Shown: positions 1 through 8,437, numbered from the stretch's first letter. The stretch is 64,000 nucleotides of DNA from Fimbriimonadaceae bacterium (GCA_019638795.1 JAHBTB010000001.1:372001-436000); one strand, 5' to 3'. The notes: generated by a model from the letters alone, not told the origin. Numbers and translations are program-made.

Positions 1-594
1 TCGTCACTCACCCTCTATGCCGAGCACGGGTTCAACGCGTCCACCTTCGCCTGCCGGGTCTGCGTCGCGACCCTCAGCGACCTCTACAGCGGCGTCTGCG
101 CCGGCATCGGCACCCTGCGCGGGCCTCTCCACGGCGGCGCCAACGAAGAGGCGATGAGGATGCTTCAGGAGATCGGCACCCCCGAGAACGCCGAACCCTG
201 GATCCGCGACGCCCTGGCCAACAAGAAGAAGATCATGGGCTTCGGTCACCGCGAGTACAAGAAGCGTGACCCGCGCGCCATCTACATGACCAAGGTCGCC
301 AAGGATCTCGGCGAGAAGACCGGCGACACCAAGTGGGGCAAGATCGCCGACACGCTGGAGCACATCATGGAGACGGAGAAGAACATCCACCCCAACGTGG
401 ACTTCCCCGCCGCCTACGCTTACTACCTGCTCGGCATCCCCGTCGACCTCTACACACCCATCTTCGTCATGGCCCGCGTGTCCGGCTGGACGGCGCATAT
501 GGTGGAACAGTTGGCCAACAACCGCCTGATCCGGCCGAAGTGCATCTATGAAGGCCCGACCCACGCGACGTGGGTCCCCGTGGACGAGCGCTGA
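1..594 (+). CDS. gltA: Citrate synthase, C-terminal part (5' end outside window)
   Basis: Condenses acetyl-CoA with oxaloacetate in the cytoplasmic TCA cycle. The frame is open from the first base of the window and ends at TGA 592-594, so only the C-terminal ~197 residues are present. Visible family motifs are AEHGFNAST (first active-site His region), GPLHGGANEEA (second His region) and FGHREYKKRDPRA (substrate-binding His/Arg loop). The tail YEGPTHATWVPVDER is also typical. A strong intrinsic terminator follows at once, so this is the last gene of its transcript. The identification is firm; whether it is a citrate or 2-methylcitrate synthase cannot be settled from the fragment. Confidence 0.93.
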   Translation, partial: SSLTLYAEHGFNASTFACRVCVATLSDLYSGVCAGIGTLRGPLHGGANEEAMRMLQEIGTPENAEPWIRDALANKKKIMGFGHREYKKRDPRAIYMTKVAKDLGEKTGDTKWGKIADTLEHIMETEKNIHPNVDFPAAYAYYLLGIPVDLYTPIFVMARVSGWTAHMVEQLANNRLIRPKCIYEGPTHATWVPVDER

Positions 595-602
595 ACACCG
601 TG

Positions 603-634
603 AAGGGCCCCTGCGAAAAGCTAGGGCCCTTTTT
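603..634 (+). terminator. Intrinsic terminator after citrate synthase
   Basis: A perfect 8-bp stem, AAGGGCCC (603-610) with GGGCCCTT (624-631), encloses a 13-nt loop and runs into a T-tract. It lies 9 bases after the citrate synthase stop and 18 bases before the next start codon. Confidence 0.85.
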
Positions 635-651
635 GTGTCTGACCGGCCACA

Positions 652-1674
652 ATGTCCGACATGAAGCCGATTCTGCTGGCCGCCGCGCTCATCGCCATCG
701 CCCCGGCCGCCGAACAAGTCCCGCCCGCGAGTGCGGACTACCTGCGGGCCCACGAGAAGTTCCTTGCCAGCGACCTGCTCGAAGGCCGAGGGACGCCGAG
801 TCGGGGGCTCGACATCGCCGCCCAGTACATCGCGAGCGAATTTGAGAAGTACGGCCTGAAGCCGGCCGTCGGCGACAGCTACTTTCAGGAGACGACCTAC
901 AAGAGCCGCCAAGGCGTCGAGGGCAAGGTCCGTAACGTCGTCGGCGTGCTACCGGGCAGCGACCCCAAACTCAAGGACACCTACGTCCTCGTCACCGCCC
1001 ACTACGACCACCTGGGCGTCCGCAAGAAGGAGAACCCCGAGCCCGGTGAGGACCTCATCTTCAACGGGGCCAACGACGACGGGAGCGGCACCGCCGGGGT
1101 GATGGAGTGCGCCCGTATCCTCAGCCAGATGAAGACCCGGCCCAAGCGGTCGATCGTCTTCATGTGTTTCTGGGGGGAGGAGCAGGGTCTGCGCGGAAGC
1201 GCCTATTACGGCAAGAACCCCGTGTTCCCCCTGGCGGCGACGACCGCCCAGATCAACCTGGAACAGATCGGCCGGAGCGACAGCGACGAAGGAGTCAAGA
1301 AAGCCGGGTTCAATATCACCGGCGCGACCTACAGCGACCTCCCCCAGATGATCGCCAAGGCGGCCGCGACCGTAGGCGTCAAGTACATCGAAGACCCGCA
1401 GCACAGCGACCCCTACTTCATGGCGAGCGACAACGGCGCCCTCGCCATGGTCGGTGTCCCCGCCCACACCATCAGCGTCGCATACAGCTATTCCGACTAC
1501 CACCGGGTCGGCGACCATTGGGACAAGCTGGACTATCCGAACTTCGCGTTGGTCGTCCGGGCGGCCGCGACCGCAGCCTACGCGGTGGCCGACTCCACTG
1601 CCGAGCCGAAGTGGAACACCGAAAACCCGAGGGCGAAGCGCTATGCCGAGGCCCGGGCAAAAGGCGGCGGCTAG
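652..1674 (+). CDS. Secreted M28-family zinc aminopeptidase
   Basis: A 340-residue exported metallopeptidase, expected to cleave N-terminal residues from peptides outside the cytoplasm. Residues 1-20 form a signal peptide (ILLAAALIAIAPAA). M28 metal and catalytic motifs are in order: AHYDHLG (116-122), NGANDDGSG (138-146), GEEQGLRGS (175-183, catalytic and metal Glu pair), INLEQIGR (about 201-208, where many relatives have Asp instead of Glu) and DYHRVGDHWDKLDY near residue 285. The start may be ATG 652 or the internal ATG 661. It follows the gltA terminator and is 14 bases ahead of the spermidine synthase gene, so the two may share a transcript. Confidence 0.88.
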   Translation: MSDMKPILLAAALIAIAPAAEQVPPASADYLRAHEKFLASDLLEGRGTPSRGLDIAAQYIASEFEKYGLKPAVGDSYFQETTYKSRQGVEGKVRNVVGVLPGSDPKLKDTYVLVTAHYDHLGVRKKENPEPGEDLIFNGANDDGSGTAGVMECARILSQMKTRPKRSIVFMCFWGEEQGLRGSAYYGKNPVFPLAATTAQINLEQIGRSDSDEGVKKAGFNITGATYSDLPQMIAKAAATVGVKYIEDPQHSDPYFMASDNGALAMVGVPAHTISVAYSYSDYHRVGDHWDKLDYPNFALVVRAAATAAYAVADSTAEPKWNTENPRAKRYAEARAKGGG

Positions 1675-1688
1675 GGTTCAATCGGCCC

Positions 1689-2510
1689 GTGCCCCGCGTC
1701 CTTGACTACCCGATCCGTAGCGGCTACTTTGCCCACCGCGTCCAAGTCGAGGAGACTGTCTGCGACGTCCAGACAGAGTTTCAGCGGGTCGAGGTCGTCG
1801 AGACGGTCGAGTTTGGGCGGATGCTCTTGCTTGACGGTCACATCCAACTGGCGACCCGCGACGAGCACGCCTACCACGAGGCCCTCGTCCAAGTGCCCCT
1901 TCTGAGCGTCAGGGAGCCGAAGACAGCCCTCGTGGTCGGCGGCGGTGACGGTGGGGTCGTCCGCGAGATCTGCCGCCACGACAGCGTCCACAGGGTTGAC
2001 ATGGTCGAAATCGACGGCCAAGTCGTCGAACTGGCCAAGAAGCATTTGCCCTCCCTCAGCGCCGGGGCGTTCGACGACCCCCGGGTGAACCTGGTCGTCG
2101 GCGACGCCTTCCCCTGGGTCGCGGCATGCGAGCACCAATACGACTTGGTCGTCGTCGACGCCACCGACACCTACGAGGACGAGGAGGGCGAGCTGAGCGA
2201 GATGCTCTTCACCCAGCCGTTCTACCGCGACTGCCTGCGCTTACTGGCACCGGGCGGATTCGTCGTCACTCAAGCCGACAACCCGATGTACTGCCCCTAC
2301 AGCCTGGACGCGGTCGTCCGCTCGTTCGAGGAGGTCTTTCCCCGTGTCGGCCACTACTGGGGCCTCGTCCCCTCGTTCGGCGGCTTCTCGGCGTACTGCT
2401 GGGCCAGCAAGGGCGCATTGCCCGCCGACGACCTGCCGCCCCACTCCCTTGGGCTCCGCTACCTAGACCAGACCACGTACCGGCTTGGCCTTGGCCCGCT
2501 ACCTTTCTAG
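1689..2510 (+). CDS. speE: Spermidine synthase (polyamine aminopropyltransferase)
   Basis: Transfers the aminopropyl group of decarboxylated SAM to putrescine in the cytoplasm. The 273-residue length fits the family. Visible motifs are LLLDGHIQLATRDEHAYHE (N-terminal substrate pocket), VVGGGDGGVVREICRH (SAM-binding GGGDGG loop), VEIDGQVVELAKKHLP (acidic ribose-binding residue) and VVVDATDTYEDEEG (catalytic Asp loop; many homologues read DSTDP). The frame stays open upstream through the M28 gene, but homology begins at PRVLDYPIRSGYF, so GTG 1689 is chosen. No strong Shine-Dalgarno is visible, and speD is not in the window. Confidence 0.9.
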   Translation: MPRVLDYPIRSGYFAHRVQVEETVCDVQTEFQRVEVVETVEFGRMLLLDGHIQLATRDEHAYHEALVQVPLLSVREPKTALVVGGGDGGVVREICRHDSVHRVDMVEIDGQVVELAKKHLPSLSAGAFDDPRVNLVVGDAFPWVAACEHQYDLVVVDATDTYEDEEGELSEMLFTQPFYRDCLRLLAPGGFVVTQADNPMYCPYSLDAVVRSFEEVFPRVGHYWGLVPSFGGFSAYCWASKGALPADDLPPHSLGLRYLDQTTYRLGLGPLPF

Positions 2511-2600
2511 CTAGGGACCGGACCAGTTTCGTCTCCGGCACGGTGCGCTTACCTGGCCCGCCGGACCGCTCGCACGGCACAAGCCCAACCAGGTGCGAGC

Positions 2601-3308
2601 ATGAAGCGCGCGTTTGTTTGTTTAGCCCTCCTCGTCAGCGGTCTGGCCACCGCAGCCTCGACGGGCAGCGAAGCCCTGCCCTCGATGACCCACCCGTCGT
2701 GGGTCAAGTCGTTCGACCGCGCTTCGGAGGCGGTCGCCAAGAAGGAGTACAACAAGGCCCTCGCGTTCTTGACCGGCGCGGTCTATGAGCATGGGGTCAC
2801 GGTCTCCCTGGACACTTCGTCCTGCCCGGGCGAGGTCGAGCGGGTGAGCAAAGCGGCCCGGCGCGCCCACGCCGCGTGGGAACGTGTCCTAGGGTCTGAC
2901 TGTCCGATCCGCCTCCTGCCTAACGACCAGGCCGCCGACCTGACGATCGTCGTGGTCAGGTCGATCCCCCAAGAAGGGGACGCCTTGGGCCTGATCGACA
3001 TGAAGAAGACTTATGCTTGGGGCGTCGGGAGCCACCGGTCCACCAGCACGGGCAAGATCAAGGTCATGACGTCCTTTCAGGGGAGCGGTTTGGACGACGA
3101 CGAGCTCACCGAGGTCGTCTGCCACGAGATGGGCCACCTGCTCGGCTTGGCCGACCTTGACCACACCGGTTTCCTGATGGGCCCCCTGGTGCGCCACGAC
3201 TCGGTGACCGCTCCGACCCCCGAGGAAGCGCGCGCCGTGCTCCAGATCCGCAAGAAGTTCCGGACGATGATCGACGACGTCCGGGAGACGGCGAGGCGGG
3301 CCGCGTGA
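2601..3308 (+). CDS. Exported metzincin-like zinc protease
   Basis: A 235-residue protein with a signal peptide (KRAFVCLALLVSGLATAAS) and a matrixin-like zinc site. HEMGHLLGLAD spans 175-185, so the ligands would be H175, H179 and probably D185 (or the nearby H188), with E176 as catalytic base. FLMGPL at 191-196 is placed like a Met-turn. The Asp instead of His at the third ligand resembles snapalysin-type enzymes more than classical matrixins. Upstream AGGTGCGAGC provides a weak ribosome site. The stop overlaps the next small gene (GTGA). Confidence 0.72.
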   Translation: MKRAFVCLALLVSGLATAASTGSEALPSMTHPSWVKSFDRASEAVAKKEYNKALAFLTGAVYEHGVTVSLDTSSCPGEVERVSKAARRAHAAWERVLGSDCPIRLLPNDQAADLTIVVVRSIPQEGDALGLIDMKKTYAWGVGSHRSTSTGKIKVMTSFQGSGLDDDELTEVVCHEMGHLLGLADLDHTGFLMGPLVRHDSVTAPTPEEARAVLQIRKKFRTMIDDVRETARRAA

Positions 3309-3502
3309 ACGAAGGCGGTGCGCCGAACCTCGCCAAGACGTTGGACAGCCTCCGGCGTCTGGAGGCACGGATCCTCAGCGCCATCGAAGCGGCTGAAGGC
3401 GGCCCGCCGGGTGAGGAGGGTGGAGGAGAAGACCGTCGGACCCTCGGGACCGCGCCATGGTCTCCGGCCCGGTCTGAAGGCCCCATCGACATCTCCGCAT
3501 GA
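3305..3502 (+). CDS. Small hypothetical protein, coupled to the metzincin-like gene
   Basis: A possible 65-residue protein starting at GTG 3305, overlapping the preceding TGA by the 4-base GTGA arrangement that this genome uses repeatedly. Its first half is predicted helical (AKTLDSLRRLEARILSAIEAA) in style; the second half is Gly/Glu/Pro-rich and disordered-looking. No family is recognised. The coupling and GC-rich third codon positions support expression, but it could be a chance frame. Confidence 0.45.
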   Translation: MNEGGAPNLAKTLDSLRRLEARILSAIEAAEGGPPGEEGGGEDRRTLGTAPWSPARSEGPIDISA

Positions 3503-3539
3503 TCTTCTTGCTTCCTAAGGATTTGGTAACCTGACCTCC

Positions 3540-3971
3540 ATGCCCGAAACCCTGGGTCCACGCGTCGCCACGGTCTACGAACTGCAGTCCGCTTGGCTGA
3601 GCCCCCGCCTCAAGGCGAAGGGGATCAGCTGGACGACGTTCCAATTGATCGCCGCGGTCCACGCGGCAGGGGACGACGCTTCGCAAGTCGAAGTGTCGAG
3701 GCGCTTGGGCGTCTCGGCGGCGACCCTGAGCGAGTCCGTGCGCGACCATGTGGCGAAGGGGATCCTTGAACAGGTGCCGTCGCAGCAGGACCGACGGGTG
3801 AAAGTCTTGCGCCTGACGAGCCGGGCAACCGGATTCTACCGCGACATCTCTTCCCTGGTGAACGAGTGCGAGGCACTGATGAGCGCCGGACTGTCTGCAA
3901 AAGATGTGGAGAGTTGCGCGAAAACCTTAGATCAAATGATCCAAAAGCTCGAACGCGCCGTCGACGCTTGA
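3540..3971 (+). CDS. MarR-family transcriptional regulator
   Basis: A 143-residue winged-helix regulator, probably a dimeric repressor responding to a small molecule. The central part shows the helix-turn-helix and wing: QVEVSRRLGVSAATLSESVR, then LEQVPSQQDRRVKVLRLT, where the DRRV wing is a MarR hallmark. Flanking helices would form the dimer interface. A TAACCT hexamer sits 7 bases before ATG 3540, suggesting a leaderless transcript. Its target is not evident: the neighbours are a peptidase and a small hypothetical gene. Confidence 0.82.
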   Translation: MPETLGPRVATVYELQSAWLSPRLKAKGISWTTFQLIAAVHAAGDDASQVEVSRRLGVSAATLSESVRDHVAKGILEQVPSQQDRRVKVLRLTSRATGFYRDISSLVNECEALMSAGLSAKDVESCAKTLDQMIQKLERAVDA

Positions 3972-4060
3972 CCTACAATGGCTTTACCCCTGACGGCCCA
4001 GTGTTTTTATGAGTCTCATGGGGTTTTCCACACGTCTCTTTTCGTAGCAGGTCTGATCCT

Positions 4061-4429
4061 ATGGTCCGAATCGTCGGTGTGCAAAGGTCCCAGGATGTCG
4101 CGCAGGAGTTCGTCCTCCTGCAGAACCAAGGCGCCATGCGTGTCTGCCTGAGAGGCCATGCGGTCGTCGCGGAAAGCGCCCACGGGGCTGCTTGTCCGTC
4201 GGCCGCGTTCGTGTTGCCCGACTGCGTCGATTTGATGCCCGGCCAGTACGCCCTGCTCCGTTCCGGCCGAGGGACGCCCCGCTGGTGCCACACCGAAGAC
4301 GGCTTGCACATCTTCTACACCTATCTGGGTCGCGAGACGCCGGTCTGGGCGGACCAGACCGGGCCGTTCCACTTGCTCGCCCCCCAGCACTCCTACATCG
4401 AGTGCCAGCGCGAGGTCGTCGCGGTCTAG
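4061..4429 (+). CDS. Small protein, possibly lamin-tail-domain-like
   Basis: A 122-residue protein without signal peptide or membrane segment. Its pattern (IVGVQRSQDVAQEFVLLQNQG, then LRGHAVV, DLMPGQYALLRSG and a Trp-containing strand) recalls the all-beta lamin-tail domain fold, in which short EFV/NxG and LxG motifs mark strands. This is inference from pattern only. The C-terminal half (HIFYTYLGRETPVW) is not recognised. Its TAG stop shares the palindromic CTAG with the stop codon of the convergent pth gene. Confidence 0.6.
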   Translation: MVRIVGVQRSQDVAQEFVLLQNQGAMRVCLRGHAVVAESAHGAACPSAAFVLPDCVDLMPGQYALLRSGRGTPRWCHTEDGLHIFYTYLGRETPVWADQTGPFHLLAPQHSYIECQREVVAV

Positions 4430-5034
4430 CCGCCTGGCTCGCCGGAATTGGCGACCAAGGCCGCCGCTTCGTATCCGTCGGCCAACCAGACCTCCACCGC
4501 CTTCACGCACTTGGCGACGGCGTCGTCGATCAGGGCGCGCTCGTCCTTGTGAAACCGGCTCAGCACATGGTCCACCGTGGCGTCGTCCGACCTTCCGATC
4601 CCGATCTTCAGGCGCGGGTACTCGGTGGTGCCCAGTGCCTCGATCATGGATTTGTGGCCGTTGTGGCCTCCTGAGCTACCCTTGGCCCGCATTCGGACCT
4701 TCCCGGTCGGCAGGTCCAAGTCATCGGCCACGACGAGGATGTCCTCCGGCTTGACGCCGTAGTGCCTTGCAACCGGGCCCACGGCCCGGCCACTCAGGTT
4801 CATGTAGGTGAGCGGCTTGAGCAGGGCGACGGCCACGCCAGCGACTTCGCCCAGGCCGATCTGGGCTTGGTGCCGCATCAGGTCCATCTTGACCTTGTGC
4901 CGGTCGGCCAGCGCCTCGACGACGTCAAAGCCGACATTGTGCCGGGTGCGCCGGTACTGCGGGCCAGGGTTCCCCAAGCCGACGACCAACCGCACGGGGT
5001 GGACGACCGGCTGCTTCTTCCTCAAGAACGACAT
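4426..5034 (-). CDS. pth: Peptidyl-tRNA hydrolase
   Basis: Releases tRNA from stalled or dropped-off peptidyl-tRNA in the cytoplasm. The protein has 202 residues, normal for the family. Motifs are VVGLGNPGPQYRRTRHNVGF (catalytic H32), LLKPLTYMNLSG (tRNA/peptide-binding Asn), VADDLDLPTGKVRMR and KGSSGGHNG. The start at 5034 (MSFLRKKQ) is preferred over a longer upstream frame that runs into uppP. It is the last gene of the minus-strand wec/uppP operon, 17 bases after the uppP stop, and converges on the small gene at 4061-4429. Confidence 0.95.
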   Translation of the reverse strand: MSFLRKKQPVVHPVRLVVGLGNPGPQYRRTRHNVGFDVVEALADRHKVKMDLMRHQAQIGLGEVAGVAVALLKPLTYMNLSGRAVGPVARHYGVKPEDILVVADDLDLPTGKVRMRAKGSSGGHNGHKSMIEALGTTEYPRLKIGIGRSDDATVDHVLSRFHKDERALIDDAVAKCVKAVEVWLADGYEAAALVANSGEPGG

Positions 5035-5051
5035 GGTCCGCCTCGATTCCG

Positions 5052-5864
5052 TCAGGCCGGGGCCCGGAGCCACAGGAGGATCGCCACGCCCAGGGCGATC
5101 CGGTAGACGACGAAGACGTACATCGGCTGGGTGCGCACAAACTTCATAAGGAAGGACACCGCGAACCAACCGACGAAGAAGGACACCACGGTGGCGACGA
5201 CTGTCTGCCCGACCCCGGCGGCGACCAGTTCATGTCGGGCGTCGAAGAGTTCGTAGAGCCCGGCGGCGGTCACGGCCGGGATCGACATGAGGAAGCTCAG
5301 CCGGGCGGCGGCGTCCCGCTCGAACCCTTGGAACAAGCCGCCGCTGATCGACGTGCCGCTCCGGCTTCCTCCGGGCACCAGGGCGATGGCCTGCCACACG
5401 CCCATGACGAGGCCGTCGAGGGGCTTCACGTCGGCGAGGGCGCGCCGGCGCTTGCCCAAGAGCTCGGCGACGCCCAGGACGACAGCGAAGGCGATCAGCA
5501 TCCACGCGGTCAAGGTCAGGTCGCGGGCTTGGCCCTTGATGAAGTGCTTGCACGCCCAGCCGATGGCGATGATCGGGAACGTCGCGACGAACGTGGCCCA
5601 CCCGGCCCGGGCTTCCGGAGTGTCGCGGAGCGCTTTGTCCTTGAGCGACCGGGCCCAACCGGTGAACGAAGACTTGATGTCCGACCAGAAATAGAGGAAC
5701 GTCGCGACGACGGTACCGAGTTGGATGACCGCCGTGAACCCCGCGCCGGGGTCGTTCCAGTGGAAGAGGTGCGGCAGGATGTTGAGATGTCCGCTGCTAC
5801 TGACAGGGAGAAACTCGGTCAGCCCTTGGACGATGCCATAGACTATCGCCTGAATCCAGTCCAC
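5052..5864 (-). CDS. uppP: Undecaprenyl-diphosphatase (BacA type)
   Basis: Integral membrane phosphatase that regenerates undecaprenyl phosphate, the lipid carrier for peptidoglycan and surface glycans. The 270-residue multi-spanning protein carries both signatures: GLTEFLPVSSSGHL near the N-terminus and ALVPGGSRSGTSISGG around residues 165-180. It overlaps wecB by 22 bases. The position downstream of WecA and WecB fits recycling of the carrier those enzymes consume. Confidence 0.95.
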   Translation of the reverse strand: MDWIQAIVYGIVQGLTEFLPVSSSGHLNILPHLFHWNDPGAGFTAVIQLGTVVATFLYFWSDIKSSFTGWARSLKDKALRDTPEARAGWATFVATFPIIAIGWACKHFIKGQARDLTLTAWMLIAFAVVLGVAELLGKRRRALADVKPLDGLVMGVWQAIALVPGGSRSGTSISGGLFQGFERDAAARLSFLMSIPAVTAAGLYELFDARHELVAAGVGQTVVATVVSFFVGWFAVSFLMKFVRTQPMYVFVVYRIALGVAILLWLRAPA

Positions 5865-6973
5865 ATGCCCTCTTCGGGGGAGTCCACCCCCAGTTCGCGG
5901 AGGGCAAGGTACCTGATCCTCAGGGCTGCCTTGCCGTCACCGTAGGGACTGGTCGGGTGCGGGTCCCGGGCGCCGGACAGGGCGACGGCAGCTTCCCTGA
6001 CGATGGTCTGCGGGTCGGTACCGACCAACTTGGCCGCCCCAGCCTCTACACCTTCGGGCCGTTCGGTCGTGTGCCGCAACACCAAGACGGGCACCCCGAA
6101 GGCGGGGGCCTCCTCTTGCACGCCGCCGGAGTCGGTCAAGATGAGAGCGCTTCTTTGCATCAATTTGACGAAGTCGGCGTAGTCGGGGGGCTCGACCAAA
6201 TCGACCCGTGGTTGCCCGCCGAGGACTTTGACGAGCGTCTCGCGCACGGCCGGGTTGCGGTGCATCGGCACGACAAGCATGACGTCAGGATGGGTTCGGG
6301 CGACCTCAAGGGCCGCCCGGGCGATGTCGGCCTGGGGCTCGCCCAGGTTCTCGCGGCGGTGGGTCGTCAGGACGACGACCCGGCCCGGCCACTCGGCGTA
6401 GCAGGTCAGGGTGGTCTGCTCGGCCACGTGCCGCACCGCGTCGATGCCGGTGTTGCCGGTCACAAAGACGGTGTGCCCGAGGTGCCCTTCCCGGATCAGG
6501 TTCTCCGCCGCCCACGGGGTCGGGGCGTAGTGCTGGGCGGCGACCAAGGCGGTGGCCCGGCGGTTGAACTCCTCGGGAAACGGCTCGGCGACCGACTCGG
6601 TACGCAGGCCGGCCTCGATGTGCCCGAACTTCACCCGGCGGTAGAACGCAGCCAACGAGGCGACGAAGGTCGTCGTCGTGTCCCCCTGGGCGAGCACCAG
6701 GTCGGGGCGCAGGCGTTCGACCAAGGGGTCGAGCCCCTCCAAGACCCGACGGGACATGTCGGCCAGGGTCTGGCCATGCTGCATGATCCCCAGGTCGTGG
6801 TCGGGCGCCAGGTCGAAGGCCGCCAGGGCCTGGGCGAGCATCTCGCGGTGCTGGCCCGTGCTGACCAGGATGGTCTCGACTTCGTCGTACCGCCGGAGTT
6901 CACGGACGACCGGCGCGGTCTTGATCGCGTCGGGGCGGGTGCCGACGACCGCGACGACCTTAGGCTTTGCCAC
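5843..6973 (-). CDS. wecB: UDP-N-acetylglucosamine 2-epimerase, non-hydrolysing
   Basis: Interconverts UDP-GlcNAc and UDP-ManNAc. The 376-residue protein has the family N-terminus VVGTRPDAIKTAPVV (usually GTRPEAIKMAPV), then LAQGDTTTTF, FGHIEAGLRT, EEFNRRATA, TTHRRENLGEP, VPMHRNPAVRE and LTDSGGVQEEAPAFGVPVLV. These cover the Rossmann-like UDP-binding halves and the catalytic His/Arg/Glu residues. It sits between wecA and uppP with overlaps on both sides. UDP-ManNAc could feed the TagA/WecG homologue at 47931-48701. Confidence 0.93.
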   Translation of the reverse strand: MAKPKVVAVVGTRPDAIKTAPVVRELRRYDEVETILVSTGQHREMLAQALAAFDLAPDHDLGIMQHGQTLADMSRRVLEGLDPLVERLRPDLVLAQGDTTTTFVASLAAFYRRVKFGHIEAGLRTESVAEPFPEEFNRRATALVAAQHYAPTPWAAENLIREGHLGHTVFVTGNTGIDAVRHVAEQTTLTCYAEWPGRVVVLTTHRRENLGEPQADIARAALEVARTHPDVMLVVPMHRNPAVRETLVKVLGGQPRVDLVEPPDYADFVKLMQRSALILTDSGGVQEEAPAFGVPVLVLRHTTERPEGVEAGAAKLVGTDPQTIVREAAVALSGARDPHPTSPYGDGKAALRIRYLALRELGVDSPEEGMWTGFRR

Positions 6974-7964
6974 GGCTCCTCACCAGGACCAAGAGGGTAC
7001 CGCTCAGAGCCATCGCGACAAGGTAAAGGATCCATACGGTCTGCTTTTGGGTGAACCCCCGGCTGAGCAAAGTGTGATGGACATGCCGCTTGTCCGCCTT
7101 GGCGATGGGTTGGCGGTTCTTGATCCGGCGGAACACGACAAAGAAAGCGTCGAAGAGGGGCACGGCGAAGGGCAGCACGGGCAGCAGCATGGAGAGGGTC
7201 GCCGCCGTCTTCACCGTGGCCACGACGCTGAGGCTGGCGAGCAGGAACCCGATCACCTGGGCCCCGCCGGCCAAGAAGATCCGCGCCGGATTGTAGTTGT
7301 AGCGAAGGAAACCGAGGCAGGCGCCGCCGACGGCCCCCGCCGCCAGGGCCACCCACCGGTGCCCGCCAAAAATGGCCAGGGTCATGATGGTGCCGGCGGC
7401 GATCGCGGCGATGCCGCTGGCCAGGCCGTCGACCCCGTCGATCGTGTCCATCGTCTTGGTGACGACGAAGATGTAGACCGCCGTCAGGCTGACCGCCACC
7501 CAGGCGGGAAAGCTCACCCAACCGACGCCGGGAAGGGTCATGCCGAGCACCTGGACGTGCCCTAAAGCGTCGCTGAAGAACTGCACGGCGACACCCGCGG
7601 CGAGGAGGTACAGCAGCTGCATCTTCGCCGACAACTGCTTGACGTCGTCCACCATGCCCATGACGAGCAAGCCGACCCCGCACACCAGCATGCCGACGAG
7701 GAACATCGGGAACGAGCCCCGTGGCCAAGCGAAGGCGACGGACACGAGGACGGCGGCGAGGAAGCCGGGGAAGACCGCCAGCCCACCCCATCGGGGGGTC
7801 GGTTCCGTGTGGACGCGCCGGTCGTCGCGGGTCGGGTCGTCCATCGCCCCCTTGTTCTTGGCAAACTGGATGACCCAGGGTGTCACCGCGATCGTCGAGA
7901 CAAAGGCGACGAACGCGGACGCCAGGGGCGCGCGAAAACCAGCCAGGGCCTGCCAGGGGTTCAT
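6960..7964 (-). CDS. wecA: Undecaprenyl-phosphate GlcNAc-1-phosphate transferase (MraY/WecA family)
   Basis: Transfers a sugar-1-phosphate, probably GlcNAc-1-P, from UDP-sugar to undecaprenyl phosphate at the cytoplasmic membrane face, starting a lipid-linked glycan. The 334-residue protein has about ten membrane segments. Family acidic motifs are present: GAMDDPTRDDRRVH, MGMVDDVKQL, TIDGVDGLASG, and the C-terminal DKRHVHH histidine loop. It overlaps the upstream dCMP deaminase by ATGA and the downstream wecB by 14 bases. The exact sugar is inferred from the wecB neighbour. Confidence 0.9.
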   Translation of the reverse strand: MNPWQALAGFRAPLASAFVAFVSTIAVTPWVIQFAKNKGAMDDPTRDDRRVHTEPTPRWGGLAVFPGFLAAVLVSVAFAWPRGSFPMFLVGMLVCGVGLLVMGMVDDVKQLSAKMQLLYLLAAGVAVQFFSDALGHVQVLGMTLPGVGWVSFPAWVAVSLTAVYIFVVTKTMDTIDGVDGLASGIAAIAAGTIMTLAIFGGHRWVALAAGAVGGACLGFLRYNYNPARIFLAGGAQVIGFLLASLSVVATVKTAATLSMLLPVLPFAVPLFDAFFVVFRRIKNRQPIAKADKRHVHHTLLSRGFTQKQTVWILYLVAMALSGTLLVLVRSRGKA

Positions 7965-8437
7965 GCGGTCTCCTCCACCGGCACGAGGGCCCCGTCACGA
8001 TAGATGTCGACGGTGACGTGGGAGAGGCCGAACAGTTCAAGGGAGAACGGGTCGGGGTAGTCGCCTTCGTACACCACGTGCCGCACTCCGGCGTTGATGA
8101 TCATTTTCGCGCAGGTGTTGCACGGCTGGCACGTGACGTACATCGTGGAGCCCTCGCAGGGGACGCCGATCATCGCGGCCTGGAGCAGGGCGTTTTGCTC
8201 CGCGTGGAGGGAGCGGGCGCAGTGGCCCGCCATGAGACAACCGTCGGGCCAGGGCAGGTTCTCGCCGTCGGGCGGACAGTGGGGGAGGCCTCGCGGCGCC
8301 CCGTTGTAGCCGGTGGCAAGGATGCGACGGTCACGGACGATGACGGCCCCCACCTGCCGGCGCGGGCAAGTGGCCCGCGTCTTCACCAGATGCGCGATCT
8401 GCATGAAGTAGGCGTCCCAACTGGGGCGTTCCGTCAT
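7961..8437 (-). CDS. dCMP deaminase (ComEB-like)
   Basis: Zinc enzyme converting dCMP to dUMP for thymidylate synthesis. The 158-residue protein contains the cytidine/deoxycytidylate deaminase zinc site: HAEQNAL (His ligand and catalytic Glu) and TCQPCNTCAKMI (two Cys ligands), plus ATCPRRQVGAVIV near the N-terminus. A CATAAT hexamer lies 8 bases before ATG, suggesting a leaderless promoter that would drive the whole dCMP deaminase-wecA-wecB-uppP-pth run. Its metabolic role does not match the envelope genes, so the grouping looks like simple cotranscription. Confidence 0.92.
   Translation of the reverse strand: MTERPSWDAYFMQIAHLVKTRATCPRRQVGAVIVRDRRILATGYNGAPRGLPHCPPDGENLPWPDGCLMAGHCARSLHAEQNALLQAAMIGVPCEGSTMYVTCQPCNTCAKMIINAGVRHVVYEGDYPDPFSLELFGLSHVTVDIYRDGALVPVEETA

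Noticed and set aside
1107-1688. Upstream extension of the speE frame inside the M28 gene
   Set aside because: Similarity to spermidine synthase begins only after GTG 1689.
4007-4017. Short ATGAG-T-CTCAT palindrome upstream of the 4061 gene
   Set aside because: Five-base arms are too short to distinguish from chance; no matching second copy was noted.
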